A stretch of DNA of 64,000 bases from Rheinheimera sp. SA_1 (lineage in GTDB: Bacteria; Pseudomonadota; Gammaproteobacteria; Enterobacterales; Alteromonadaceae). Made by a program: the position numbers and the translations under genes. The DNA is taken from the NCBI RefSeq assembly GCF_001669775.1, contig NZ_LXWK01000002.1, forward strand, positions 1 through 64,000, read 5' to 3'. Positions 8,849 to 21,876 of this stretch are shown piece after piece. Each line of letters opens with the position of its first letter. Position 1 is the first letter of the stretch. The notes beneath the pieces were generated by a model that worked only from the letters and a program-made list of their open reading frames with translations, was not told the DNA's origin and ran no database searches.

Positions 8849-9237
8849 ACAGGCTCCACTAAAGTCCGGTCTTTCAGAAGTTCTGCAAATTGCAGGCGGA
8901 TCTCAGAGTCAGTCAGACCGAGTTCCCGCAGTTGCCCAATAGTTTGACTCAGCAGCAGCCTGGCTTGCTGGCTGTGGTCGACCAGGCAATTTTGCTTTGC
9001 CTGTGGGTGAATAAAAGTACCGCGATAACCTTTACTGACAATCACTGCGTCTCGTTCCAGCAATTTATAAGCTTTGGCCACAGTATTTTGGTTAATACCT
9101 AAATCGGTGGCTAATTGCCGGATTGAGGGCAACTGAAAACCGGGCTGGATCGCATCTGAGTTGATCAACTGCTTAATCTGGCTAATCAATTGCCCAAAAA
9201 TGGGCTCTGCACTGTCGGTATCGATCAGAATTTCCAT
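8845..9237 (-). CDS. GntR family regulator, YtrA subfamily
   Basis: A short 130-residue GntR regulator: an N-terminal winged helix-turn-helix (PIFGQLISQIKQLI, LPSIRQLATDLGINQNTVAKAYKLLE, then the wing) and only about 50 residues beyond it, the compact dimerising tail of the YtrA subfamily with no large effector domain. The ATG at 9237 is chosen over an upstream start because a GGAG ribosome site precedes it. Two near-identical palindromes lie 50-120 nt upstream, between this gene and the divergent small membrane-protein gene. The regulator very likely represses both directions from them. The ligand is unknown; YtrA relatives often respond to envelope or antibiotic stress. Confidence 0.9.
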   Translation of the reverse strand: MEILIDTDSAEPIFGQLISQIKQLINSDAIQPGFQLPSIRQLATDLGINQNTVAKAYKLLERDAVIVSKGYRGTFIHPQAKQNCLVDHSQQARLLLSQTIGQLRELGLTDSEIRLQFAELLKDRTLVEPV

Positions 9238-9286
9238 GAGTTCTCCGCTCAATACGGCTGTTTGAAAATCAACCAATATTTTCACA

Positions 9287-9310
9287 TGTACTACTTGATC
9301 TAATAGTACA
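9287..9310. promoter_or_regulatory. GntR/YtrA operator 1
   Basis: 24-nt dyad with outer arms TGTACTA and TAGTACA around a GATC-containing centre (TGTACTACTTGATC, then TAATAGTACA). The second copy is 47 nt downstream. It sits just upstream of gntR in the divergent control region, matching the inverted-repeat operators typical of YtrA-type repressors. Confidence 0.8.
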
Positions 9311-9333
9311 CGGGTGTTAGGGTGGCTGCAACA

Positions 9334-9357
9334 TGTACCACACGATCTAGTAGTACA
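9334..9357. promoter_or_regulatory. GntR/YtrA operator 2
   Basis: 24-nt copy of operator 1: arms TGTACCA and TAGTACA around CACGATCTAG. Same length, same centre and same orientation, spaced 47 nt centre to centre from operator 1, about four and a half helical turns. It would cover the promoter of the small membrane-protein gene that starts at 9403. Confidence 0.8.
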
Positions 9358-9402
9358 TATAATTCTGCAATGATGATTTTAGCCTGCAACGAGGATAAAC
9401 AG

Positions 9403-9636
9403 ATGAAAAAGACTTCGGCGATGTTATTACACAGTTTGCTCTGGGCGGCAGCGATGCTGCTTTTGGCCTGGTGGTTCAAGGAGGATGCTATTCAAAGCTC
9501 ATGGTTATTTTGTGCGGTGGCGTTGTGGTGCTGTAGCCACAATCTGCTGCAGTACGGTTTTTGTAAGCGCCGCCAGGCAGATGTTGATGCCTTGGACAAT
9601 AGTCGGCAGTGCAAGTTGACGGCTAAAAAATCATAA
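9403..9636 (+). CDS. Small two-span membrane protein
   Basis: A 77-residue protein with two hydrophobic segments (about residues 7-23 and 31-47) and a Cys-rich, basic C-terminal part. The ATG at 9403 has a gagga ribosome site and lies after operator 2; a longer reading from a GTG at 9322 would start inside the operator region and is unlikely. It is followed after 9 nt by the secreted alpha/beta hydrolase, with which it forms an operon controlled by the divergent GntR regulator. Function unknown. Confidence 0.65.
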   Translation: MKKTSAMLLHSLLWAAAMLLLAWWFKEDAIQSSWLFCAVALWCCSHNLLQYGFCKRRQADVDALDNSRQCKLTAKKS

Positions 9637-9645
9637 GGAATTCAG

Positions 9646-11127
9646 ATGAAAACTATGCTGATAAATATAAGAAATGTGCTGTTTGGCAGCACATTATTGC
9701 TAAGTCTGCTACCGCTGCAGGCTACCGCAGAGGCAACCCCGGATCTGCGAGGGGCTTGGGTAGGTTCAATCAAAGTCCGGGCCAGTCAGCTGCGACTGAG
9801 ATTTAATCTGACTCAGGATGCAAAACAGCACTCTGATAATCAAAACTACAGCGCAACCATGGACAGTATCGACCAGGGGGCCAGTGGAATTCCGATCGGT
9901 CGGGTAACTTTAACTGGTCAGCAGTTGAAATTGGACGTTACTGTCGCCCAAGCTTCATACCAGGGGCTGTATCAGGCGCAGCCTGAGCAAATTCAGGGAC
10001 AATGGCTGCAAGGTGGTCAGTCATTTGAATTGATTTTAACCAGGCAACTACAAGAAGCACGTAAGCCACAGGATCCGGTTAAACCCTATCCCTATATTGA
10101 GGAACAAATTAGCTTTAACAATGAAGCGGCAGGTATTGCGCTTGCGGGGACGCTCACTCGTCCAGCGAATGCTGTGCAAGCTGTGCCAGCAGTGGTGTTG
10201 ATTTCAGGCTCTGGCCCGCAGGATAGAGATCAACAAATGCTGGGGCACCGGCCTTTTTTGGTACTGGCCGACTATTTAACCCGGCAGGGCTTTGCGGTGT
10301 TGCGGTTTGATGATCGGGGCATAGGCAAATCCGGTGGGACTTTCCTGCAGGCTACAAGTTTAGATTTTGCCAGTGATGTCAGTGCCGCAGTACGCTATTT
10401 GCAACATCGACCGGACATCAACAAGAAGCAAATAGGACTGATTGGCCACAGTGAAGGGGGTCTGATCGCACCTATCGTGTCACAACAACAGGCCGGAGTT
10501 GGTTTTTTAGTGCTATTGGCAGCGCCTGGTATACCAGGTGCAGAGGTTTCAACCAGGCAATTTGCATCGATGCTAAAAGCGCGTGGTGTACCAGAAAGTA
10601 CGGTGAGCCATGCCACGACGATTTATCAAAGTATGAATAAGCTGGCAGCACAGCAGCAACAACCTGATGTGGCGGAACTTGAAACACATTATCAACAGCT
10701 GTGGCAGGCATTGCCGTCAGAGGTCAAACAGCAGCTCATTCCCCTAGGCGGCGGACGGCTGTCGCCGGAGCGTCTGGCCGAGCTGCAAAACAACTGGTAT
10801 CGATATTTTCAAAGGCACGATCCACAGCCATGGCTGAGTAAAATTCAGGTACCAACGTTAGTGTTGTATGGCGATAAAGATACTCAACTCGAACCAGAAA
10901 CGAATCTGGCGGCAATTGAAAAGTCGTTACAACAGGCCAAAAATGCCCGTTATCAGGTGATATTGCTAGAAGGATTAAATCATATGTTTCAACCGGCTGT
11001 GAGCGGACGTTGGGATGAATATGCCGGTATATCTGAAACCTTGTCACCCAGGATGCTGACCAGTATCAGCGATTGGCTCAAGCAAGTAACACAATCTCCG
11101 GAAAGAGCATTTCCACTACAGCCATAA
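9646..11127 (+). CDS. Secreted alpha/beta hydrolase
   Basis: 493 residues with a signal peptide at about 1-28 (LLPLQATAEA). An N-terminal beta-rich domain (about 30-130, opening with LRGAWVGSI) precedes an alpha/beta-hydrolase domain. The latter has VVLISGSGPQDRDQ, VLRFDDRGIGKSGG, the nucleophile elbow GHSEGGLIAP, a late Asp in VLYGDKDTQ and a His in GLNHMFQ. This architecture matches exported esterases or peptidases of the BAAT/DLH-like type that follow a DUF3887-like or lipocalin-like domain. It is the second gene of the GntR-controlled operon. Substrate unknown; a detoxifying esterase is one possibility. Confidence 0.85.
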   Translation: MKTMLINIRNVLFGSTLLLSLLPLQATAEATPDLRGAWVGSIKVRASQLRLRFNLTQDAKQHSDNQNYSATMDSIDQGASGIPIGRVTLTGQQLKLDVTVAQASYQGLYQAQPEQIQGQWLQGGQSFELILTRQLQEARKPQDPVKPYPYIEEQISFNNEAAGIALAGTLTRPANAVQAVPAVVLISGSGPQDRDQQMLGHRPFLVLADYLTRQGFAVLRFDDRGIGKSGGTFLQATSLDFASDVSAAVRYLQHRPDINKKQIGLIGHSEGGLIAPIVSQQQAGVGFLVLLAAPGIPGAEVSTRQFASMLKARGVPESTVSHATTIYQSMNKLAAQQQQPDVAELETHYQQLWQALPSEVKQQLIPLGGGRLSPERLAELQNNWYRYFQRHDPQPWLSKIQVPTLVLYGDKDTQLEPETNLAAIEKSLQQAKNARYQVILLEGLNHMFQPAVSGRWDEYAGISETLSPRMLTSISDWLKQVTQSPERAFPLQP

Positions 11128-11144
11128 CATTCGTTGTTATGACG

Positions 11145-11193
11145 GCACTACAAACTTGGACAAAGCGACAGGCTTTGTCTGAGCTTGTAGTGC
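11145..11193. repeat. Two-tier inverted repeat between convergent genes
   Basis: Outer arms GCACTACAA and TTGTAGTGC (9 of 9) enclose inner arms GACAAAGC and GCTTTGTC (8 of 8), separated by 5-nt internal loops and a 5-nt apical loop. It would fold into a long interrupted hairpin in RNA from either strand. No T-run follows, so termination is not certain. Confidence 0.65.
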
Positions 11194-11279
11194 AATGCAT
11201 TGATTGTACGTATGAAATTGTTGTACAGACTTGTCGTTGCATGTCCAGACCGGATTTTTTACATCAGATGACGAAGTCG

Positions 11280-11678
11280 TTACAGCAGTTGTTGCTTTTT
11301 CAACTCAGTTTCCAAAGCCTCCAGATCCGCACCGCGAATCACTTTATTGCCGATCAGGATTTGCGGTATGCCTGTCGCCCCCAGTGTTTGAAAAAGTTGC
11401 TGGATTGTCGTATCCGTTGATTCTATATCTCTGTTTTCATAGGTAATTTTATGTTGATCCAGATAATTTTTAACTTTTTGACAGTACTCACACCAGGATG
11501 CGGAATACAGGATCAACACTTTGTTAGTTGTCGCAAAATGTGCGGAGGTTTCCATGTCAAAAACTGTGGTTGGCCGGTTCAGATGTTGCCAACTATACAG
11601 AGTACCAATGCCCAACGTAAAACCGAGGATGGTTATCAGCACTAAGTTAATGAATTCTTTAATATGAATTCGATTCAT
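11280..11678 (-). CDS. Membrane-anchored glutaredoxin-like protein
   Basis: 132 residues: one N-terminal membrane anchor (about residues 8-30) and a glutaredoxin/thioredoxin-fold domain with the redox motif CEYC (Cys-63, Cys-66), followed by the cis-Pro block TGIPQILIG and a short C-terminal helix. The domain would face the periplasm. The start at 11678 is preferred over an upstream ATG because of the AGGAC ribosome site. It lies downstream of, and on the same strand as, a small secreted cysteine-rich protein, with a terminator between them. A role in periplasmic disulfide reduction or delivery is plausible. Confidence 0.85.
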   Translation of the reverse strand: MNRIHIKEFINLVLITILGFTLGIGTLYSWQHLNRPTTVFDMETSAHFATTNKVLILYSASWCEYCQKVKNYLDQHKITYENRDIESTDTTIQQLFQTLGATGIPQILIGNKVIRGADLEALETELKKQQLL

Positions 11679-11691
11679 TTTGTCCTGCCTG

Positions 11692-11725
11692 TGAAAAAGG
11701 CACTTGTGCATAGCAAAAGTGCCTT
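11692..11725 (-). terminator. Intrinsic terminator after the Cys-rich peptide gene
   Basis: Stem arms AAGGCACTT and AAGTGCCTT (9 bp) at 11697-11725 with an 11-nt loop; on the minus strand it is followed by a T-run (TTTTTC). It ends the short transcript of the 11742-11951 gene and lies just before the glutaredoxin start, so partial read-through may feed that gene. Confidence 0.8.
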
Positions 11726-11741
11726 ATAGTCGATTTAATTG

Positions 11742-11951
11742 TTATTGCGGTGTGCCGCAACCCCATTTGCATAATTGCAGGTGTCTGCTGCAAGTTGCTG
11801 CAGGGCCGCCGCCAGCCAGACAAATACGCGATTTCTGGTGGCAATCGAGAATGCATTCCTCGTACGGAGAGAAATCAGAGGCAAAGCTGAAAAATGCCAC
11901 GCCAAGACCGGCACCAAAAGCCAGAGATTTAATTAACTTGTTGATTTTCAT
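11742..11951 (-). CDS. Small secreted six-cysteine protein
   Basis: A 69-residue protein with a signal peptide at about 1-25 (cleavage near FSFAS). The mature part holds six cysteines in a mirror-symmetric spacing: C-x3-C-x6-C-x9-C-x6-C-x3-C. This suggests a disulfide-stapled helical hairpin with two CX3C turns. AAGGT precedes the ATG at a suitable distance and a strong terminator follows the stop, so it is a real monocistronic gene. Its neighbour, a membrane-anchored glutaredoxin-like protein, would fit a disulfide exchange partner. No known family was recognised. Confidence 0.75.
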   Translation of the reverse strand: MKINKLIKSLAFGAGLGVAFFSFASDFSPYEECILDCHQKSRICLAGGGPAATCSRHLQLCKWGCGTPQ

Positions 11952-12446
11952 TGGTGTACCTTATAGTTGTCAGAATTAATGGAACATTGATAAATCTTGT
12001 TGGCTAAGGCTGATAGCTCGCAGCTGCATCCATCATAAATTGCAAAATTCAGACTCTCGCTCATTTAGCAAATTTGCAATAGTTGCATCACTTATCAGAC
12101 TTTGCAGCCTGATAGTCGTTAAATTTGCAGGGCGAATGCGTGATGGAAAAATGATAAAGCGTTGATAAAATTTAAATAACAAAGGTTGATTGGCCAAACT
12201 GAAAACAAATACGGGGCGAATGACAAGAGCTGGTATAAAAGCCAGCGTTTACTACCGGCCTCTTCAGGTTGGTTTGTAGTAAAAGACGGTCGTCGCCACC
12301 TAGACAAAATGACCAGCGCTTTCCTATTGTGCGGAACGACTAAGCCGATTGTACAATGCTCTACTCACTTCGTGGTGACAGGCATAAATCACAGCAAAGT
12401 CCTTTTAATCCATAAAATTGACCTTTAAATTTCAATAAATTAACCA
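11952..12446. other. Gene-poor stretch
   Basis: About 580 bases separate the Cys-rich peptide start from the next gene at 12536. Two short overlapping frames on opposite strands exist (12186-12428 and 12119-12307), but neither has a ribosome site or protein-like composition. The segment is A+T-rich and shows nothing else except the promoter listed below. Confidence 0.5.
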
Positions 12447-12476
12447 TTGACACATGTTTATTGTTTTGGGTATTTT
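12447..12476 (+). promoter_or_regulatory. Sigma-70-like promoter
   Basis: A consensus TTGACA (12447-12452) and a TATTTT (12471-12476) are separated by 18 nt, 60 nt before the start of the small secreted protein gene at 12536. Confidence 0.6.
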
Positions 12477-12535
12477 GTGCTCCCGCAATGATGCGGAAAT
12501 TTAGATTGTCTTATTTTATGAGGGAGTATACGAAG

Positions 12536-12895
12536 TTGAAAAATATGATGATTGGTATGTTTGCAGTTTTGACCTCAGTAGTCACAGGTGTTGTAGAAGC
12601 GAATCCGACAGGGTCAGGCATAATTTATGAAATTAAAACCGAGACTGGAATTCAGGGATTACTAATTCGACATCACCCTGCAGCCAACCTGAAAATCAAT
12701 CCGTTTGGATGTGCCAGAAATGACTATTATTTGCTATTAAAATCGCATGTGCAGTTTGACGACATTAAATCGATGCTGCTGGCAGGATATCCATTGTCGG
12801 CGACAGCTACTAGTTCTGGTATGCAAGTCACGCTGGACAATGCCTGTGTCAGTGGTTTTCCGGTAGTAAAAAATGTTTCAATTTTAAAATTCTGA
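12536..12895 (+). CDS. Small secreted protein of unknown function
   Basis: 119 residues, read from a TTG at 12536 that has a strong GGGAG ribosome site 9 nt upstream. This start gives a clean signal peptide (about 1-22, MFAVLTSVVTGVVEA) where longer upstream readings do not. The mature part is beta-rich with two cysteines (in FGCARN and NACVSG) that could form one disulfide. A promoter and an intrinsic terminator frame the gene, so it is transcribed alone. No family was recognised. Confidence 0.65.
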   Translation: MKNMMIGMFAVLTSVVTGVVEANPTGSGIIYEIKTETGIQGLLIRHHPAANLKINPFGCARNDYYLLLKSHVQFDDIKSMLLAGYPLSATATSSGMQVTLDNACVSGFPVVKNVSILKF

Positions 12896-12903
12896 TCGAA
12901 TAA

Positions 12904-12927
12904 CCGCCTCATACCGAGGCGGTTTTT
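12904..12927 (+). terminator. Intrinsic terminator
   Basis: CCGCCTC and GAGGCGG arms (extended to ACCGCCTC/GAGGCGGT) around a 4-5 nt loop, followed by TTTTT. Located 8 nt after the stop of the 12536-12895 gene. Confidence 0.85.
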
Positions 12928-12999
12928 AAGATTTAATTTCTGGTCGTACCGCAAAAATCTGAATGAATTTTTTTCAGTGCATCCGTTGGCAGTCAATGA

Positions 13000-18895
<5,896 letters not shown>

Positions 18896-19131
18896 GAAAT
18901 AATCCTCCAACCTGTCCTGCATTCAAAAATACCCGTCGTCATTCAAGCTGCAGCTTTGTTAGCCGTTACCGACCACACCTACATACATTGCCAATGATTT
19001 TGGTATAAATATGTCAAATTAATGAATTATTATTCTTATTTTTAGTTTTTTTACGTTTGAAAGAAAATAACGGCAATACTTTCAAGGGTCAAGGGTTGTT
19101 AGTGTTTTTACTCTAGAGTGGTCGGTGCGTC

Positions 19132-19147
19132 GTTTAGACGTCTAAAC
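19132..19147. promoter_or_regulatory. 16-bp palindrome containing a perfect met box
   Basis: GTTTAGACGTCTAAAC is a perfect palindrome whose centre, AGACGTCT, equals the MetJ consensus half-operator. Neighbouring 8-mers in the same register match less well (5 of 8 at 19128-19135 and 19152-19159). It lies about 240 nt upstream of gltB, in the otherwise gene-free 18896-19407 stretch, with no methionine gene adjacent. Its owner is therefore unclear. Confidence 0.4.
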
Positions 19148-19305
19148 ATAAAGACCTGAGTTAGATATACCGATAAATCGACAAAAATGCAAGCTGACTT
19201 TTGGTGAATAACCCGCCAGTCGTCGCCTGTAGCTGATCCGATGAGTTTTGTAATAAAATTACAGCTTTAGCCGGGAAAGGCCGGATTTAATGAAAAAAAG
19301 CCAAC

Positions 19306-19331
19306 AAAAAAGCCGCCGAAGCAGCTTTTTT
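19306..19331 (-). terminator. Terminator after folE2
   Basis: AAAAAAGC and GCTTTTTT arms enclose a CGCCGAAGCA loop that can pair further (GC with GC). The A and T runs on both sides would make it work in either direction. It is about 77 nt past the folE2 stop, before the gltB control region. Confidence 0.7.
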
Positions 19332-19407
19332 TAGTTGGATTACCACGAAGGTTATGCGGTAGTTATGCGCTTATGAATTTCGGCAGAACCAGCGATTTTC
19401 GCTAAAT

Positions 19408-20334
19408 TCAGGCACGATAGCCGTTCTTTAAGCCTTTTACTGTGACTGCCACCGCGTCATGGGCGTGCAGTGATTCGTAATGGTTGACGCGAAGCCAAAA
19501 GTCATCAAATTCACTCAGCTGGTTCAGCGTGTATTTTACCCGACGGGCCGCATCTTCACAGAACATCAGATTTTGGCCATTTAAGCGGGCAAATTCCTGT
19601 TCGTCAGCGCGTTTAACTGCGGCTTGTACCGGCGTTTTTAACGAGTCTTCAATCGCATCAATCAGGGCAACAATCGGGAAGTCGGTCAGTTTGTGATTGA
19701 GCTTCACTTTAATTTCAGCAACTGAACGCTGGCTGTGTGGTGTTGCCACGATGCCTTGAGTTGTCCCCAACCAGTCGACCACCAATTCACTGCTGATTTG
19801 CTGTTGGCCGGCAAACTTCGCGGTAAAAGCTTCCTGGATCAGCTGCCGCGCTAATGCTGCGGAGCAAGGGCAGGTCGATGAATAAGGAACTTTAACGGCC
19901 AGTTCGACCGATAATTCTTTATCAACCACTTGACCGGTTACCGTGACCGGATAAGCTTTCCAGCCTTGTTTTTCAGTGATCAGCGCTTTGCGTCGTAAAT
20001 GCAGGTCAAAATCGAACTTCACAAAGGCCTGATCGCTTAAATCTTCATGGCTGCTGATAAAACCGTCCAGCAATTCGCAGAGACTGGCATGACTTAAGCT
20101 GGACTCACGAGATAAATCGTCCAGCAATAAATACAGCCTGGACATATGAATGCCTTTGGCTTTTGGATCCTTTAAGTTCACAAAAGCTTCAACATGCGCA
20201 CTAACCTGACGTGGCGCTTCACCGGCAATGGCCAGCATCAGTGGCACTTCAATATTGCTCATTCCAACCCAGTCCAGTACCCCTTCGGTGGTGGCACTAG
20301 AGTGATTGGCTACATCTGGCATCGCTGTCGGCAT
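19408..20334 (-). CDS. folE2: GTP cyclohydrolase type IB
   Basis: 308-residue FolE2 (type IB GTP cyclohydrolase), which converts GTP to 7,8-dihydroneopterin triphosphate for tetrahydrofolate (and queuosine) synthesis in the cytoplasm. Family blocks seen: [28 protein letters not shown] and the active-site Cys in [16 protein letters not shown] precedes the ATG. The type IB enzyme is metal-flexible and is often kept as a zinc-sparing version, but no obvious Zur site was seen upstream. It is transcribed alone and ends at a terminator before gltB. Confidence 0.95.
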   Translation of the reverse strand: MPTAMPDVANHSSATTEGVLDWVGMSNIEVPLMLAIAGEAPRQVSAHVEAFVNLKDPKAKGIHMSRLYLLLDDLSRESSLSHASLCELLDGFISSHEDLSDQAFVKFDFDLHLRRKALITEKQGWKAYPVTVTGQVVDKELSVELAVKVPYSSTCPCSAALARQLIQEAFTAKFAGQQQISSELVVDWLGTTQGIVATPHSQRSVAEIKVKLNHKLTDFPIVALIDAIEDSLKTPVQAAVKRADEQEFARLNGQNLMFCEDAARRVKYTLNQLSEFDDFWLRVNHYESLHAHDAVAVTVKGLKNGYRA

Positions 20335-20531
20335 GAATTCTCCAAGTCCGTCGATTGCAAAAAAGTTCAGCGCAGCGGGCGGTTAGTTTCAGGGCGCAAA
20401 GGCCAGAACAAAGTGCCGCAACTGCTGGATAGCCGAAAAAGGGCTGCATTTTACCGCAGTTCACAAATTTGTCTTATGAAAAATTTGCGATAAGGTCATC
20501 CATTTTTTCGAGTGATCGCTTTGAAAAGCAA

Positions 20532-20558
20532 AATACCCGATTAAAACACTCGGGTATT
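20532..20558 (-). terminator. Terminator of the iadA-yfcC unit
   Basis: Perfect 9-bp arms AATACCCGA and TCGGGTATT with a 9-nt loop; on the minus strand the hairpin runs into TTTTGCTTTTC. It lies about 95 nt past the iadA stop and before folE2. Confidence 0.7.
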
Positions 20559-20596
20559 CTACTCTGTCAGTTTACGAGGTGACAAGCAAAGCGGAT

Positions 20597-20645
20597 CAAT
20601 TGCCGGCGAAGCCTTCGCTGCGATTGTGGCAATTGGTATTGTTGC
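20597..20645. repeat. Inverted repeat directly after iadA
   Basis: Arms CAATTGCC (20597-20604) and GGCAATTG (20638-20645) enclose a second small dyad, GCGAAG/CTTCGC. It begins 6 nt past the iadA stop codon and would form a branched or extended hairpin at the mRNA 3' end. The rest of 20335-20651 shows only the terminator listed separately. Confidence 0.5.
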
Positions 20646-20651
20646 AGACGG

Positions 20652-21866
20652 TTACCGGTCGTACTTTTCGAAAGTACCAAACACCACAGCTTTGCCTGAT
20701 TTCACCAGCAGTTTCCCTTTGGCGAACACGCTGTCGATTTGCAGATTATTTATATTAATCAACACAATATCGGCATCTTTATCCAGCGCGATGCGGCCTT
20801 TATGGCTAAGCCCTAACACATCAGCCGGCGAAGATGTAATAGCTGCAATGGCATTAGGCAGAGTCACCTGATAGTCCATTACGGCGCTTCTGGCACTTTG
20901 ATATAAAGAGCTTACTTTGCCAACTTCCAAGCCCAACAACTGACCTGTGCTGCTGAAAATAGGCAAACTGGCATTGCCATCCGAACTCAATGTCAGTTGC
21001 GACACCGGTATTCCTTTGTCCAACGCCAATGCCAGCGCCTGAGCTGCTGCCACTTCGCCGTGTTGTAAATCGTACATAGTGGTGCTGGTGGTAAAATCAA
21101 TCACGCCTCCGGCCTGCGCAAATCGCAACCCAGCAGCAAACACCGCCTGATTACGGTTGATATGGGTTGGGTAAAACTGGCTAATTTGCAACTCAGTACC
21201 AGCCACTGCCTGGTGCAAAGGATCCAGCAATGAAGCGCCGGCCCCAACGTGTACACTAACAATACCGGCTTTTCCAGCGAGCATGCCACCGACTCTGGCC
21301 GCTGCGGCGACTTTTCGAAGTTCGTCCAAAGTTGGCTGTGATGAACGATGATCGCTGATGGCAATTTCTCCGACCCCGATAAACTTGTCGATGAGGATTA
21401 GATCGTCGGTCACCGAACCCAATAAAGTCCGACAAGGCACCTGATAGGAGCCGGTGTAACAATAAGTGGTGATCCCTTCAGTTTCCAGCGCGTGCGCTTT
21501 GGCCAGCAAGTTGGTTAAAGTGCGGGTAGTCGCATCAGTTCCGAGCACGCCAATCGCTGTGGTGACACCGCCTAAGGTCGCATCGGTCAGTTGCATTTCC
21601 GGCGTACGTGAAGCAAAACCGCCTTCACCACCACCACCGATAAAATGCACCAGCGAATCGACAAAACCCGGCGTGAGATAAAACCCTGTCGCATCAATGA
21701 TTTCAATCGGCAAATTGTTGTTCGTTACATTTAATGCACTGCTAAAGTCAGCGCCTAATCCAGCTGCTACAGCAACAATTTTATTGGCTGCTACCAACAC
21801 GTCCTGCACACCCAAATCTTCCGGTGCCAGCACATGCGCATTTTTAAATAATTTAATCGCAGTCAT
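20652..21866 (-). CDS. iadA: Isoaspartyl dipeptidase (beta-aspartyl peptidase)
   Basis: 404-residue amidohydrolase of the IadA family, which cleaves beta-aspartyl dipeptides such as beta-Asp-Arg. Matches to the E. coli enzyme include LTPGFVD, GGGGEGG, the Tyr in TGSYQVP, ISDHRSS, the metal ligands His-206 (VSVHVG) and His-235 (PTHINR), and the catalytic Asp-296 (LSSDGN). Two ligands differ: the first His of the HxH motif is Leu-72 (DSLVHF instead of DQHVH), and the carbamylated Lys is Glu-167 (GVGEIAISDHR). Metal binding may therefore differ or be reduced to one ion. AAGGAG precedes the ATG. It follows yfcC by 10 nt and faces the secreted cyanophycinase gene, whose product it would process further. 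Confidence 0.93.
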   Translation of the reverse strand: MTAIKLFKNAHVLAPEDLGVQDVLVAANKIVAVAAGLGADFSSALNVTNNNLPIEIIDATGFYLTPGFVDSLVHFIGGGGEGGFASRTPEMQLTDATLGGVTTAIGVLGTDATTRTLTNLLAKAHALETEGITTYCYTGSYQVPCRTLLGSVTDDLILIDKFIGVGEIAISDHRSSQPTLDELRKVAAAARVGGMLAGKAGIVSVHVGAGASLLDPLHQAVAGTELQISQFYPTHINRNQAVFAAGLRFAQAGGVIDFTTSTTMYDLQHGEVAAAQALALALDKGIPVSQLTLSSDGNASLPIFSSTGQLLGLEVGKVSSLYQSARSAVMDYQVTLPNAIAAITSSPADVLGLSHKGRIALDKDADIVLININNLQIDSVFAKGKLLVKSGKAVVFGTFEKYDR

Positions 21867-21876
21867 GGCAGGCTCC

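Noticed and set aside
12119-12428. Small genes on either strand in the 11952-12535 gap
   Set aside because: Neither frame has a ribosome site, both are short and they overlap each other; composition is not protein-like.
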